Made by a program: the position numbers and the translations under genes. From the NCBI GenBank assembly GCA_965657495.1, contig CBFHPD010000235.1:1-8645 (forward strand): a DNA stretch of 8,645 nt, written 5' to 3'. The DNA comes from JALQTD01 sp965657495 (lineage in GTDB: Bacteria; Bacteroidota; Bacteroidia; Flavobacteriales_D; Sanyastnellaceae). Positions 1-6,101 of the stretch are shown piece after piece (position 1 is the first letter of the stretch; every line of letters begins with the position of its first letter). Under the pieces are notes generated by a model. It searched no databases. It saw nothing but the letters and a program-made list of their open reading frames with translations, and was not told the DNA's origin.

Positions 1-393
1 CGCGAGCCCGTCCTTGTTCTTCTTGAACACCTTGATGTAATCGTCGATGAAGCCGATGGTGCCGAGCCACACCGTCACCAGCAGCATGAGCTGGGTGTAG
101 ATGCTGGTCAGGTCGGCGAACAGCAGAGTGGGCACGAGGATGGCTGCGAGGATGATGAGGCCGCCCATGGTCGGGGTGCCTTGCTTTTGCATTTGGCCTT
201 CGAGCCCGAGGTTGCGGACGATTTCGCCGACTTGCTTGAGCTGGAGCCAACCGATGATGCGCTTGCCGACGCCGATGCCGATGAGCAGCGAGGTCACGAG
301 GGCCATCGCCGCGCGGAAGCTGACGAATTGGAAAAGGCCGGCGCCCGGGAGGTCGTAGGCTTGGTCGAGCCAGGTGAAGAGGTGGTACAGCAT
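1..393 (-). CDS. mraY: MraY, phospho-N-acetylmuramoyl-pentapeptide transferase (N-terminal part, cut by window edge)
   Basis: MraY is the integral membrane enzyme that transfers phospho-MurNAc-pentapeptide from UDP to undecaprenyl phosphate, making lipid I on the cytoplasmic face. The window holds the first 131 residues of roughly 400; the reading frame is still open at base 1. Visible hallmarks are hydrophobic segments near residues 26-42, 78-93 and 100-117, the family motif KQGTPTMGG at residues 70-78, and the paired catalytic aspartates in GFIDDY at residues 117-118, followed by KVFKKNKDGL. The ATG at 393 lies one base after the murE stop (TGA-G-ATG), with no Shine-Dalgarno sequence, so translation is probably coupled to murE. 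It takes UDP-MurNAc-pentapeptide, which is made from the MurE product by MurF. Identification is secure; only the downstream part is unseen. Confidence 0.96.
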   Translation of the reverse strand, partial: MLYHLFTWLDQAYDLPGAGLFQFVSFRAAMALVTSLLIGIGVGKRIIGWLQLKQVGEIVRNLGLEGQMQKQGTPTMGGLIILAAILVPTLLFADLTSIYTQLMLLVTVWLGTIGFIDDYIKVFKKNKDGLA

Positions 394-394
394 C

Positions 395-1864
395 TCAGTG
401 GGCGGCGTTGTTCAGGCCAAACGCCTCCGCAACGACCACGCGGTCGTCGAAGTCATGGCGCACGCCGTGGATTTCTTGGTACGTTTCGTGGCCTTTGCCT
501 GCGACGAGGACGATGTCCCCGGGCTGGGCGAGGGCCGCCGCCATCCGGATGGCCTCGCGGCGGTCGGCGATGCTGACGGCCTTGCGGGCTTGGATGGGGT
601 CGAGGCCGGCTTTCATGTCGGCGAGGATGGCTTCGGGGTCTTCGGTGCGCGGGTTGTCCGAGGTCAAAATCGCCCGGTCGCTCAAGTCCGCCGCCACCTG
701 CGCCATCACCGGCCGCTTCGTCTTGTCCCGGTCGCCGCCGCAGCCCACCACCGTGATGACCTGCGTTTCGCCCGCTCGGAAGGAGGCGATGGTTTTCAGG
801 ACGTTTTCGAGGGCGTCTGGGGTGTGGGCGTAATCCACTACGGCCGTCACACCGCCGCCCACGTCCACCTGTTCGAACCGGCCCGGAGGCGGCTTGAGCA
901 GGGACAGGGCGGTCATGATGTCGAGCGTGTCGAAGCCCAGCTCCCGGGCGACGGCGTACACGCTGAGCAGGTTGGAGGCGTTGAAGCCGCCGATCAGCCG
1001 CGAGTACAGGTCGTGCCCGTCGATGAACAGGTGCAGCCCTTGCAGCGTGTTTTCCACAACCCGCGCGCGGTAGTCGGCCATGGCGCTGACGGCGTAGTCC
1101 CGGATCCGCGCTTTGGTGCCTGCGACAAGGTCGTCGGCGTGGCGGTCGTCGCGGTTGATGAGGGCGAACGCTTGGGCGGACAGCATGTCGAAGAGGCCGC
1201 GCTTGGCCTGCACGTAGGCGTTGAAGGTCTTGTGGTAGTCGAGGTGGTCGTGGGTGATGTTGCTGAAGACGGCGCCCGCGAGGTCCGTGCCGGCGAGCCG
1301 GTGCTGGTGGATGCTGTGTGAGCTGGCCTCCATGAAGCAGTATTTGCATCCGGCGTCGGCCATTTCGCGGAAGAGCCGTTGCATCTGCAGGGCGTCGGGC
1401 GTGGTGTGCGTCGAGGGCACGACCCGGTCGTTGATGCGGTTTTCGACCGTGCTCAGCAGGCCTGTTTTGCGGTCCAAAGCCCGAAACAGCTGATGCAACA
1501 GCGTCACCGTGGTGGTCTTGCCGTTCGTGCCGGTCACCGCAACGATGCGCATCTCGCGGCTGGGGTGGTCGTAGAAGGCGGCTGCGATTTGGCCCAGCGC
1601 CTTCGTGGCGTCGTGCACCTGCACGTAGGTGACCCCGGCCGCCCGCTCCTCCGGCAACCGCTCGGCTACGACCGCGATCGCACCCCGCTCCACCGCTTGC
1701 GGAATGTAATCGAAGCCGTCCACCCGGGTGCCCGGTACGGCCACAAAGAGCCCCATCGGCTTCACGGCGCGGCTGTCGAAAGCCACGTCTTCAATGGCGA
1801 CGTGCGTGGGGCCGTCCACTTCTTGCAGGCGGCTGCCGTAGAGGATGTCTTTGAGCAGTTTCAT
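395..1864 (-). CDS. murE: MurE, UDP-MurNAc-L-Ala-D-Glu:meso-diaminopimelate ligase
   Basis: Cytoplasmic ATP-dependent Mur ligase that adds the third amino acid of the peptidoglycan stem peptide. The 489 residues match the usual family length. The Mur ligase domains are in order: N-terminal UDP-substrate domain (about 1-105), central ATPase domain with the P-loop TGTNGKTT at 111-118, SNITHDHLDYH at 201-211 and the expected carbamylated lysine in YVQAKRGLF (K221), then the C-terminal domain with DYAHTPDALE (344-353), DNPR (403-406) and GKGHE (456-460). DNPR is the known signature for meso-diaminopimelate rather than lysine, so a Gram-negative-type stem peptide is inferred. The start at 1864 is chosen because MKLLKDIL begins the family N-terminus and its ATG overlaps the ftsI stop (ATGA). 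The frame stays open far upstream inside ftsI, but that part is an out-of-frame shadow. Confidence 0.97.
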   Translation of the reverse strand: MKLLKDILYGSRLQEVDGPTHVAIEDVAFDSRAVKPMGLFVAVPGTRVDGFDYIPQAVERGAIAVVAERLPEERAAGVTYVQVHDATKALGQIAAAFYDHPSREMRIVAVTGTNGKTTTVTLLHQLFRALDRKTGLLSTVENRINDRVVPSTHTTPDALQMQRLFREMADAGCKYCFMEASSHSIHQHRLAGTDLAGAVFSNITHDHLDYHKTFNAYVQAKRGLFDMLSAQAFALINRDDRHADDLVAGTKARIRDYAVSAMADYRARVVENTLQGLHLFIDGHDLYSRLIGGFNASNLLSVYAVARELGFDTLDIMTALSLLKPPPGRFEQVDVGGGVTAVVDYAHTPDALENVLKTIASFRAGETQVITVVGCGGDRDKTKRPVMAQVAADLSDRAILTSDNPRTEDPEAILADMKAGLDPIQARKAVSIADRREAIRMAAALAQPGDIVLVAGKGHETYQEIHGVRHDFDDRVVVAEAFGLNNAAH

Positions 1865-3996
1865 GAGAGGTCGAGGTGGATGGTGCCCGAGCCGCGGAGC
1901 GCGGTGCCGGGGAGGATGCTTTGTTTGCGGACGGTGCCGATGCCGGTGGTGGTCACCTGCAGCCCCGCGTTTTCGAGGAGGTAGAGGGCGTCGCGGAGGC
2001 CCAAACCCCGCACGTCCGGAACCGCCGCTGCCGGGATGGGCAAGGGCTGGACCGCGACCGTGTCGGCGCCGGTGGTGGCCCGGACCCAATCGCCCGTCGC
2101 CTCGGTCTCGCGGTAAGGGACGTCCCAGTTCGCGTATAAGGTCAGCAGGTCGACCTTCGCTCCGTCCTTCGCGCCGGGCAGGTGCGGGGTTTCCGCGAAG
2201 TTGCCCTCGGTGGAGGGGTGGAGCGATGGGTCGGTGGCGTAGACTTTGTCGGCGAGGTCCTTGAACACCGGGCAGGCGATGGTGCTGCCGTAGTAATAGC
2301 CGGAGCGGGTGTCGGCGATGACCACGATGCAGGAGTACTTGGGGTTGTCGGCGGGGAAATATCCGGCGAAGGAGGCCCGGTAGCGGCCGTCGTAGCCATT
2401 GGGGCCGGCGATCCAGGCGGTGCCGGTTTTGCCCGCCACGCGGTAGGGGCTCCGGCGGAAGATGGGGCCGGCGGTGCCGTTGCCACCGGGGGCGGCCACC
2501 CGTTCCATCATGCGCTGGCAGGTGGCGAGGGTGGGGGGGCTGCACACGGATTCGGTCAGGACCACGGGGTCGAAGGTTTGGACCGTGCGGCCGTTGCGTT
2601 GGAGGGATTCGACGAGCTGGGGTTGGAGGATTTGGCCTCCACCGGCCACGGCATTCACGAGCGACAGCGTCTGCAGGGGCGTCTGCGTCACCTCGTAGCC
2701 GATGGCCATCTGGGTCAAACTCAGCTTCGACCACCGGTCCGCGCCCACCTCCCGGTAAACCTGCGGTTCCGCCTCGCCCGCCAGCGCAATGCCCGTCCGT
2801 TCCGCCACGCCCAGGGCGGCCAACCCGTCGAGGAAGGCCTGCGGCTGCTCGCCGAAGGTCTGCTGGATGGCCAAGGCCGTGCCCACGTTCGAACTCACCT
2901 CAAACACCTCCTCGATGGTCAGGTCGCCGTGCCCGCCCCGATCGTGGTTCGAGTCGTGCATTTTCTTGCCGTAGAAGGTGGTGACGCCGTTGCCGGTGGA
3001 GATGACCGTTTCCGGTGACAAGCCTGCCTCCATGGCGGCCATGAGGGTGGCGAGCTTGAAGGTGGAGCCCGGTTCGACGGCTGTGCCGATGGCGTGGTTG
3101 TACGATTCGTAGTAAGTCGGGTCTTCGCCGTTGAGGTCGGTGCCATTGCCGTCCCGGGTGAGGTTCGCGATGGCGCGGATGCGGCCCGTGGCCACTTCCA
3201 TCAGGACGACCGTGCCCCAAGCCGCGTTGTGCTTGACGAGTTGCTTTTCGAGCGCACGCGAAGCCACGTCTTGGAGGTGCATGTCGATGGTGGAGACCAC
3301 GTCGAGGCCGTCCTGGGGTTCGACCACGTAGTCCTCGGTCGCGGGAATCCAAACCCCGCCACTGGCGCGCATTTGCAGTTGCTGCCCTTCGATGCCGTGC
3401 AGCGTTTCGTGCCAGCTCGCTTCCATGCCGACCTGGTTGGCTTCGCGGTGGATGCCGATGGTCCGAGCGGCCAGCGATCCGAAGGGCTTGAGGCGCTTGT
3501 CCTCCTTGATGAACATGAATCCGCTGCCGAGCCGGCCCTTGCGGATGAACGGCAGCTCGCGCAGTGCCTTCATTTGGAGGTAGGACAAATCCCGGCCCAT
3601 CAATTCATACCGCGCGCCCCGCTGCCGCGCCTTGCGCAACCGGTCCTTGAAGGCCGACGCGCTGCGGGTTCCGATGATTTGAGACAGTCCGCGGCTCAAG
3701 CTGTCCAGAGCGGCATCGAACGCCTGCGGGTCAAACCGCTCCACCTGGCTGTCCCAGCGCAATTCATACACCGGCACTGACGTGGCGAGCACGCTGCCGT
3801 TCGAGGAGAAGATTTGGCCTCGGCTCGGTGCGATGGATCGGATTTGGGCATTGAACGATTCGCCCTCCGCTTGCCACCGCTCAAATTCATAGCTCTGGAT
3901 GTAGAACACGCGGCCGACGATGCCGAGTCCGATGGCGAGCATCAGGCTGAACACCAACCACGAGCGGTTCGAGAAAATGCGTTCGTTCGTGCTCAT
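1861..3996 (-). CDS. ftsI: FtsI/PBP3-type class B penicillin-binding protein with C-terminal PASTA domain
   Basis: Septal peptidoglycan transpeptidase (PBP3), anchored in the inner membrane with its catalytic domain in the periplasm. The 711 residues show a short cytoplasmic N-terminus, one membrane anchor (about residues 12-32, WLVFSLMLAIGLGIVG), a dimerisation/pedestal domain (about 45-230), then the transpeptidase domain with all three active-site motifs: STFK (nucleophile S311), SSN (368-370) and KTGTA (523-527). A linker rich in Ala and Pro (about 645-658) leads into a single PASTA domain (about 659-711, starting VPDVRGLGLRDAL). This architecture is usual for the dcw-encoded PBP of Bacteroidota, unlike E. 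coli FtsI, which lacks PASTA. The start ATG at 3996 overlaps the stop of the ftsL-like gene (ATGA), and the stop overlaps murE in the same way. A Spo VD-type label is sometimes used for such proteins; the dcw position favours FtsI. Confidence 0.96.
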   Translation of the reverse strand: MSTNERIFSNRSWLVFSLMLAIGLGIVGRVFYIQSYEFERWQAEGESFNAQIRSIAPSRGQIFSSNGSVLATSVPVYELRWDSQVERFDPQAFDAALDSLSRGLSQIIGTRSASAFKDRLRKARQRGARYELMGRDLSYLQMKALRELPFIRKGRLGSGFMFIKEDKRLKPFGSLAARTIGIHREANQVGMEASWHETLHGIEGQQLQMRASGGVWIPATEDYVVEPQDGLDVVSTIDMHLQDVASRALEKQLVKHNAAWGTVVLMEVATGRIRAIANLTRDGNGTDLNGEDPTYYESYNHAIGTAVEPGSTFKLATLMAAMEAGLSPETVISTGNGVTTFYGKKMHDSNHDRGGHGDLTIEEVFEVSSNVGTALAIQQTFGEQPQAFLDGLAALGVAERTGIALAGEAEPQVYREVGADRWSKLSLTQMAIGYEVTQTPLQTLSLVNAVAGGGQILQPQLVESLQRNGRTVQTFDPVVLTESVCSPPTLATCQRMMERVAAPGGNGTAGPIFRRSPYRVAGKTGTAWIAGPNGYDGRYRASFAGYFPADNPKYSCIVVIADTRSGYYYGSTIACPVFKDLADKVYATDPSLHPSTEGNFAETPHLPGAKDGAKVDLLTLYANWDVPYRETEATGDWVRATTGADTVAVQPLPIPAAAVPDVRGLGLRDALYLLENAGLQVTTTGIGTVRKQSILPGTALRGSGTIHLDLS

Positions 3997-4460
3997 CGGG
4001 TGCCGGGTTCAGCGGGTGGGACTTCGATGAGGTAGGGCGCCTCGACCGGCTGGATGAGCCCGAGATCCGCCATGCTTTGTTCGACCTGGCTTTGCTGGAG
4101 CCGGGTTTCGAACTCGGCCTGCAGGGTTTTGTATTCGGAGCGGAGCTCCTCGAGGCGGCGCTCCGTGGTTTGGCGTTCACGCTCCAAGTGCTCGTAGTAG
4201 TAACCGATGGACACGTACGTGACCAGCAACATGCTGATGAACACGAGGTAAGGGGCCTGCGCCAGCGCGCCGTCGCGGATGAGGAACTCGCCGCTCAACA
4301 AATCCCGGATGTTGTCCGCCCAAGGGCTGTTGCGTTTCGGCTTCTTTTTCGGCTGCTCAGCCGTTTCTGCCGCGACTTCCGGCGTGGGCTCCTCCTTGAA
4401 GTGGTTCACCCGGCGATCGGGCTGCGGTTCGGGGGTGGGTTTGCGGCGGCGGAACATCAT
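3993..4460 (-). CDS. ftsL: FtsL-like divisome membrane protein
   Basis: Small bitopic protein in the FtsL slot between rsmH and ftsI. In characterised bacteria FtsL pairs with FtsB and FtsQ to activate septal synthesis by FtsW-FtsI. The 155 residues begin with a highly charged cytoplasmic segment (1-68; a basic start with FRRRK, then Pro/Glu/Lys-rich, with KKKPKR at 38-43), followed by one membrane helix (about 69-87, APYLVFISMLLVTYVSIGY) and a periplasmic heptad-like stretch (about 90-130, rich in Glu, Arg, Gln and Leu) typical of FtsL coiled coils. The segment DLLSGEFLIRDGAL before the membrane helix and ADLGL after the coiled coil resemble FtsL-like proteins of Bacteroidota. Similarity to E. 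coli FtsL is mainly structural, so the name rests on topology and gene order. The ATG at 4460 overlaps the rsmH stop by four bases; a second ATG at 4457 would also serve and gives 154 residues. Confidence 0.85.
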   Translation of the reverse strand: MMFRRRKPTPEPQPDRRVNHFKEEPTPEVAAETAEQPKKKPKRNSPWADNIRDLLSGEFLIRDGALAQAPYLVFISMLLVTYVSIGYYYEHLERERQTTERRLEELRSEYKTLQAEFETRLQQSQVEQSMADLGLIQPVEAPYLIEVPPAEPGTR

Positions 4461-5386
4461 GACGCAGCGGGGATTGCGGTGCGTTCGGCGACGCGCAACC
4501 GGGCGCTCCGGGAGCGGGGGTTGGCGGCTTGTTCGGTTTCGTCTGCCACCACGGCCTTGCGCGTGAGGGGGTGGAACGGCGCGAGGATGGCGCCGCGCAA
4601 ATCCCGCTCCACCTGGTCTTCGAAGTTACCCGACCGCATGAAGTGCTTCACCAGCCGGTCCTCGAGGCTGTGGTACGACATGACCACGAGCCGCCCGCCT
4701 TCGGGCATCAGGGCCGTGCATTGCTTCAGCAATTCCCGCAGCGCCCCGAGCTCATCGTTCAGCTCAATCCGCAGGGCCTGAAAGACTTGCGCCATGAATT
4801 TGTTCTCCTTTCCCCGCGGCGCGAGGTGGGCCAAAACCGCTTTCAGTTCCCCAGTCGTCCGCACCTCCTTGTCCTGCACAGCCCAGGCTGCCTTGTCCGG
4901 CCGCTTCAGCTCTCCGTACAACCGAAAAACCCGCGTCAATTCCTCCACGGTGGCGCCCGCGAGCCATTCGGCCGCCGACACCCCCGCCCCAGGATTCATC
5001 CGCATGTCCAGCGGTGCATCGGCCCGGGTCGAAAACCCGCGCTCCCCCGCATCGAACTGGTGCGACGACACCCCGAGGTCCGCCAACAGCCCGTGCACCT
5101 CCGTCACCCCGTGCATCCGCAAGAAGTTCCGCGCGTAACGGAAGTTCTGCGGGATCAACGTGAACCGGTCGTCGTCGAGGGCGTTCGCTTGCGCGTCGGG
5201 GTCTTGGTCGAAGGCCCACAACCGGTCGTTCGGCCCCATCCGTTCCAAGATGGCGCGGCTGTGCCCGCCCCCGCCAAACGTCACATCCACAAAATTCCGT
5301 CCCCCGCCGGCCTGCGGCTCATCCAAGCCGAGCCCGTGAAGGCAGGGCGCAAGCATCACGGGCACGTGGTAGGTCGTTCCTTCCAT
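4457..5386 (-). CDS. rsmH: RsmH (MraW), 16S rRNA (cytosine-1402-N4)-methyltransferase
   Basis: SAM-dependent methyltransferase acting on C1402 in the decoding centre of 16S rRNA, encoded second in most dcw clusters. The 309 residues are full length. Hallmarks: YHVPVML at 6-12, SAM-binding glycine loop DVTFGGGGHS at 34-43, FDQD at 59-62, LADLGVSSHQFD at 101-112, GFSTRADAPLDMRM at 117-130, FQALRIELNDEL at 202-213, MSYHSLEDRLVKHF at 236-249 and the C-terminal NPRSRSARLRVAE at 289-301. The start at 5386 is set by the conserved MEGTTYHVPVM N-terminus and by its one-base overlap with the mraZ stop (TGATG). The frame stays open upstream through mraZ, but that sequence encodes mraZ in another frame and does not belong to this protein. 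Confidence 0.97.
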   Translation of the reverse strand: MEGTTYHVPVMLAPCLHGLGLDEPQAGGGRNFVDVTFGGGGHSRAILERMGPNDRLWAFDQDPDAQANALDDDRFTLIPQNFRYARNFLRMHGVTEVHGLLADLGVSSHQFDAGERGFSTRADAPLDMRMNPGAGVSAAEWLAGATVEELTRVFRLYGELKRPDKAAWAVQDKEVRTTGELKAVLAHLAPRGKENKFMAQVFQALRIELNDELGALRELLKQCTALMPEGGRLVVMSYHSLEDRLVKHFMRSGNFEDQVERDLRGAILAPFHPLTRKAVVADETEQAANPRSRSARLRVAERTAIPAAS

Positions 5387-5859
5387 CACGCCTCGGGTTC
5401 GATGTCGCCCCGCACGTCTTCCGCCAAATCCCCGAAGTCGATGTCGTCTCCGAGGACCTGCGCTTCGTACGCGGCCTTGTTCCAAATCTCCAGTTTCTCG
5501 CCCAAGCCCGAGATGATGATCTCGTTGTCCTCCTTCACGTCCACGCCCGCGTACTGCAAGAGCAAGGCGGGCAGGCTGATGCGGCCTGCGCCATCGAGTT
5601 CCACAGCCGTGGCGCCCTTCATGAACATCCGCTGAAACTGCTGGTGCTTGCGGTTGTAACGGCTCAGTTGCGCCATTTCCGCATTCACCTTGTCCCATTC
5701 GGGCTTCGGGTAAAGCACCAAGCACTTCTCAAAAATGTCCCGGTTGAGGACCAGCCCGTGGTGCAACACCCCGTCGAGCTGCTTGCGCAGCCGCGAAGGA
5801 AAGGACACACGTCCCTTCGCATCGACTTTACAGGTGTATTCTCCGAGCAGATTGAGCAT
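5386..5859 (-). CDS. mraZ: MraZ, transcriptional regulator of the division and cell wall cluster
   Basis: First gene of the dcw cluster. MraZ is a DNA-binding protein of the SpoVT/AbrB superfamily that forms ring-shaped oligomers and, in E. coli and mollicutes, binds short direct repeats spaced 10 bp upstream of its own gene. The 157 residues hold the expected tandem domains, each with a DxxxR signature: DAKGRVSFPSRLR at 13-25 and DGAGRISLPALLL at 89-101. The N-terminus MLNLLGEYTCKVD is typical and fixes the start at 5859. The acidic C-terminal tail (about 138-157, many Asp and Glu) is a little longer than in the roughly 150-residue proteobacterial protein. Directly upstream is a TGGG array at 10-bp spacing and a -7 promoter element, supporting autoregulation here. 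The stop overlaps the rsmH start by one base. Confidence 0.97.
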   Translation of the reverse strand: MLNLLGEYTCKVDAKGRVSFPSRLRKQLDGVLHHGLVLNRDIFEKCLVLYPKPEWDKVNAEMAQLSRYNRKHQQFQRMFMKGATAVELDGAGRISLPALLLQYAGVDVKEDNEIIISGLGEKLEIWNKAAYEAQVLGDDIDFGDLAEDVRGDIEPEA

Positions 5860-5877
5860 GGTGGTTTTTTCTCATTT

Positions 5878-5885
5878 CAAAATTA
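5878..5885 (-). promoter_or_regulatory. Candidate -7 promoter element of the mraZ-led dcw operon
   Basis: On the minus strand these bases read TAATTTTG, a full match to the Bacteroidota housekeeping -7 consensus TAnnTTTG. A transcript starting about six bases downstream would have a leader of roughly 13 bases before the mraZ ATG at 5859; that leader (GAGAAAAAACCACC) has no strong Shine-Dalgarno sequence. I see no clear TTG at the -33 distance. Instead, that interval is filled by the TGGG repeats, as expected if bound MraZ blocks or modulates the polymerase. Confidence 0.65.
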
Positions 5886-5930
5886 CCCAAGTTTTCCCAC
5901 TTTCTCCCACACTTTGACACTTTCTCCCCC
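5881..5930 (-). promoter_or_regulatory. MraZ-type operator: 10-bp-periodic TGGG array facing mraZ
   Basis: Reading the minus strand from 5930 to 5881 gives five consecutive 10-base units: GGGGAGAAAG, TGTCAAAGTG, TGGGAGAAAG, TGGGAAAACT, TGGGTAATTT. The last three begin with exact TGGG and the first two are degenerate. MraZ of E. coli is known to bind TGGGN direct repeats spaced by five bases (a 10-bp period), and the mollicute MraZ box contains AAAGTG; both signatures are visible here. The last TGGG abuts the TAATTTTG -7 element, so the array covers the -10 to -60 region of the promoter. Assignment as the MraZ binding site is inferred from family knowledge, the repeat phase and the position. 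Confidence 0.82.
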
Positions 5931-5932
5931 AT

Positions 5933-5941
5933 TGTGGAAAA
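5933..5941 (-). promoter_or_regulatory. DnaA-box-like 9-mer (TTTTCCACA)
   Basis: The minus strand reads TTTTCCACA, which fits the general DnaA box consensus TTWTNCACA at every position. It lies just upstream of the TGGG array facing mraZ. A single 9-mer of this degeneracy can occur by chance, but two near-matches (6028-6036 and 6041-6049) lie in the same intergenic region. Binding by DnaA is untested. Confidence 0.35.
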
Positions 5942-5963
5942 GTCATCAAGGGTTATGTGTTCA

Positions 5964-5987
5964 AAACCCGCAATTGGCGCGGGGTTT
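5964..5987. other. Inverted repeat in the centre of the divergent intergenic region
   Basis: The arms are AAACCCGC (5964-5971) and GCGGGGTTT (5979-5987). They pair as an eight-base stem with one bulged G and a seven-base spacer (AATTGGC). It sits between the two oppositely facing TGGG arrays, upstream of both transcription units, so a terminator role is unlikely. It could be a protein-binding dyad or a chance palindrome. Confidence 0.4.
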
Positions 5988-5993
5988 AAAAAG

Positions 5994-6017
5994 TGGGGGA
6001 AAGTGGGGTGTTTTGGC
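5994..6017 (+). promoter_or_regulatory. Second MraZ-type TGGG array, facing the hydrolase-engB genes
   Basis: On the plus strand TGGG occurs at 5994-5997 and 6004-6007, and TGGC at 6014-6017, so the starts are exactly 10 bases apart. The units are TGGGGGAAAG, TGGGGTGTTT and TGGCTTTCAA. Both exact repeats are preceded by AAAG, giving AAAGTGGGG twice, the same core as the array upstream of mraZ but in the opposite orientation. This suggests that MraZ also binds here and may affect the divergent genes, or that the two arrays act together. Two exact repeats plus one degenerate repeat is weaker evidence than the mraZ-side array. Confidence 0.55.
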
Positions 6018-6027
6018 TTTCAACATG

Positions 6028-6049
6028 TTATCAACAGGATTGTGAAAAC
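6028..6049. promoter_or_regulatory. Pair of DnaA-box-like 9-mers
   Basis: TTATCAACA at 6028-6036 (plus strand) and GTTTTCACA (minus strand of 6041-6049) each differ from TTWTNCACA at one position. They lie four bases apart and face each other. An eight-base palindrome, AACATGTT, overlaps the left one at 6022-6029. Together with the match at 5933-5941 they make a loose cluster in AT-richer DNA. Role unknown; confidence is low because each match is imperfect. Confidence 0.3.
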
Positions 6050-6086
6050 TCGGGAAGCGGGTCCGCGGAAATGGCGCCCTTTGCGC

Positions 6087-6094
6087 TTCCTTTG
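6087..6094 (+). promoter_or_regulatory. Possible -7 element of the hydrolase-engB transcription unit
   Basis: The bases TTCCTTTG match the Bacteroidota -7 consensus TAnnTTTG except for T in place of A at the second position. Only seven bases separate it from the ATG at 6102, so a transcript from here would be leaderless or nearly so. No convincing -33 TTG is visible about 20 bases upstream. The call is tentative, but no better plus-strand match was found between 5990 and 6101. Confidence 0.35.
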
Positions 6095-6101
6095 TGACAT
6101 C

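Noticed and set aside
374..1321. Long plus-strand frame opposite murE
   Set aside because: It is an antisense shadow in high-GC DNA with no recognisable domain, and the opposite strand encodes an intact MurE.
1865..2734. Upstream extension of the murE frame, giving an apparent 779-residue protein
   Set aside because: The extra residues are Arg/Pro/His-rich out-of-frame translation of ftsI, and the conserved MurE N-terminus begins at 1864. There is no fusion.
4529..5635. 368-codon plus-strand frame opposite rsmH and mraZ
   Set aside because: Composition is Arg/Pro/His-rich without any family motif; both genes on the other strand are complete.
5934..6101. Earlier in-frame starts for the hydrolase (GTG at 5934, ATG at 5955)
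   Set aside because: They would add up to 56 residues encoded by the TGGG array and hairpin, with no similarity to a hydrolase N-terminus or to a signal peptide.
5860..6101. Possible small RNA or small protein gene in the divergent spacer
   Set aside because: No reading frame with a credible start and no promoter-plus-terminator pair was seen; operator-like repeats account for much of the region.
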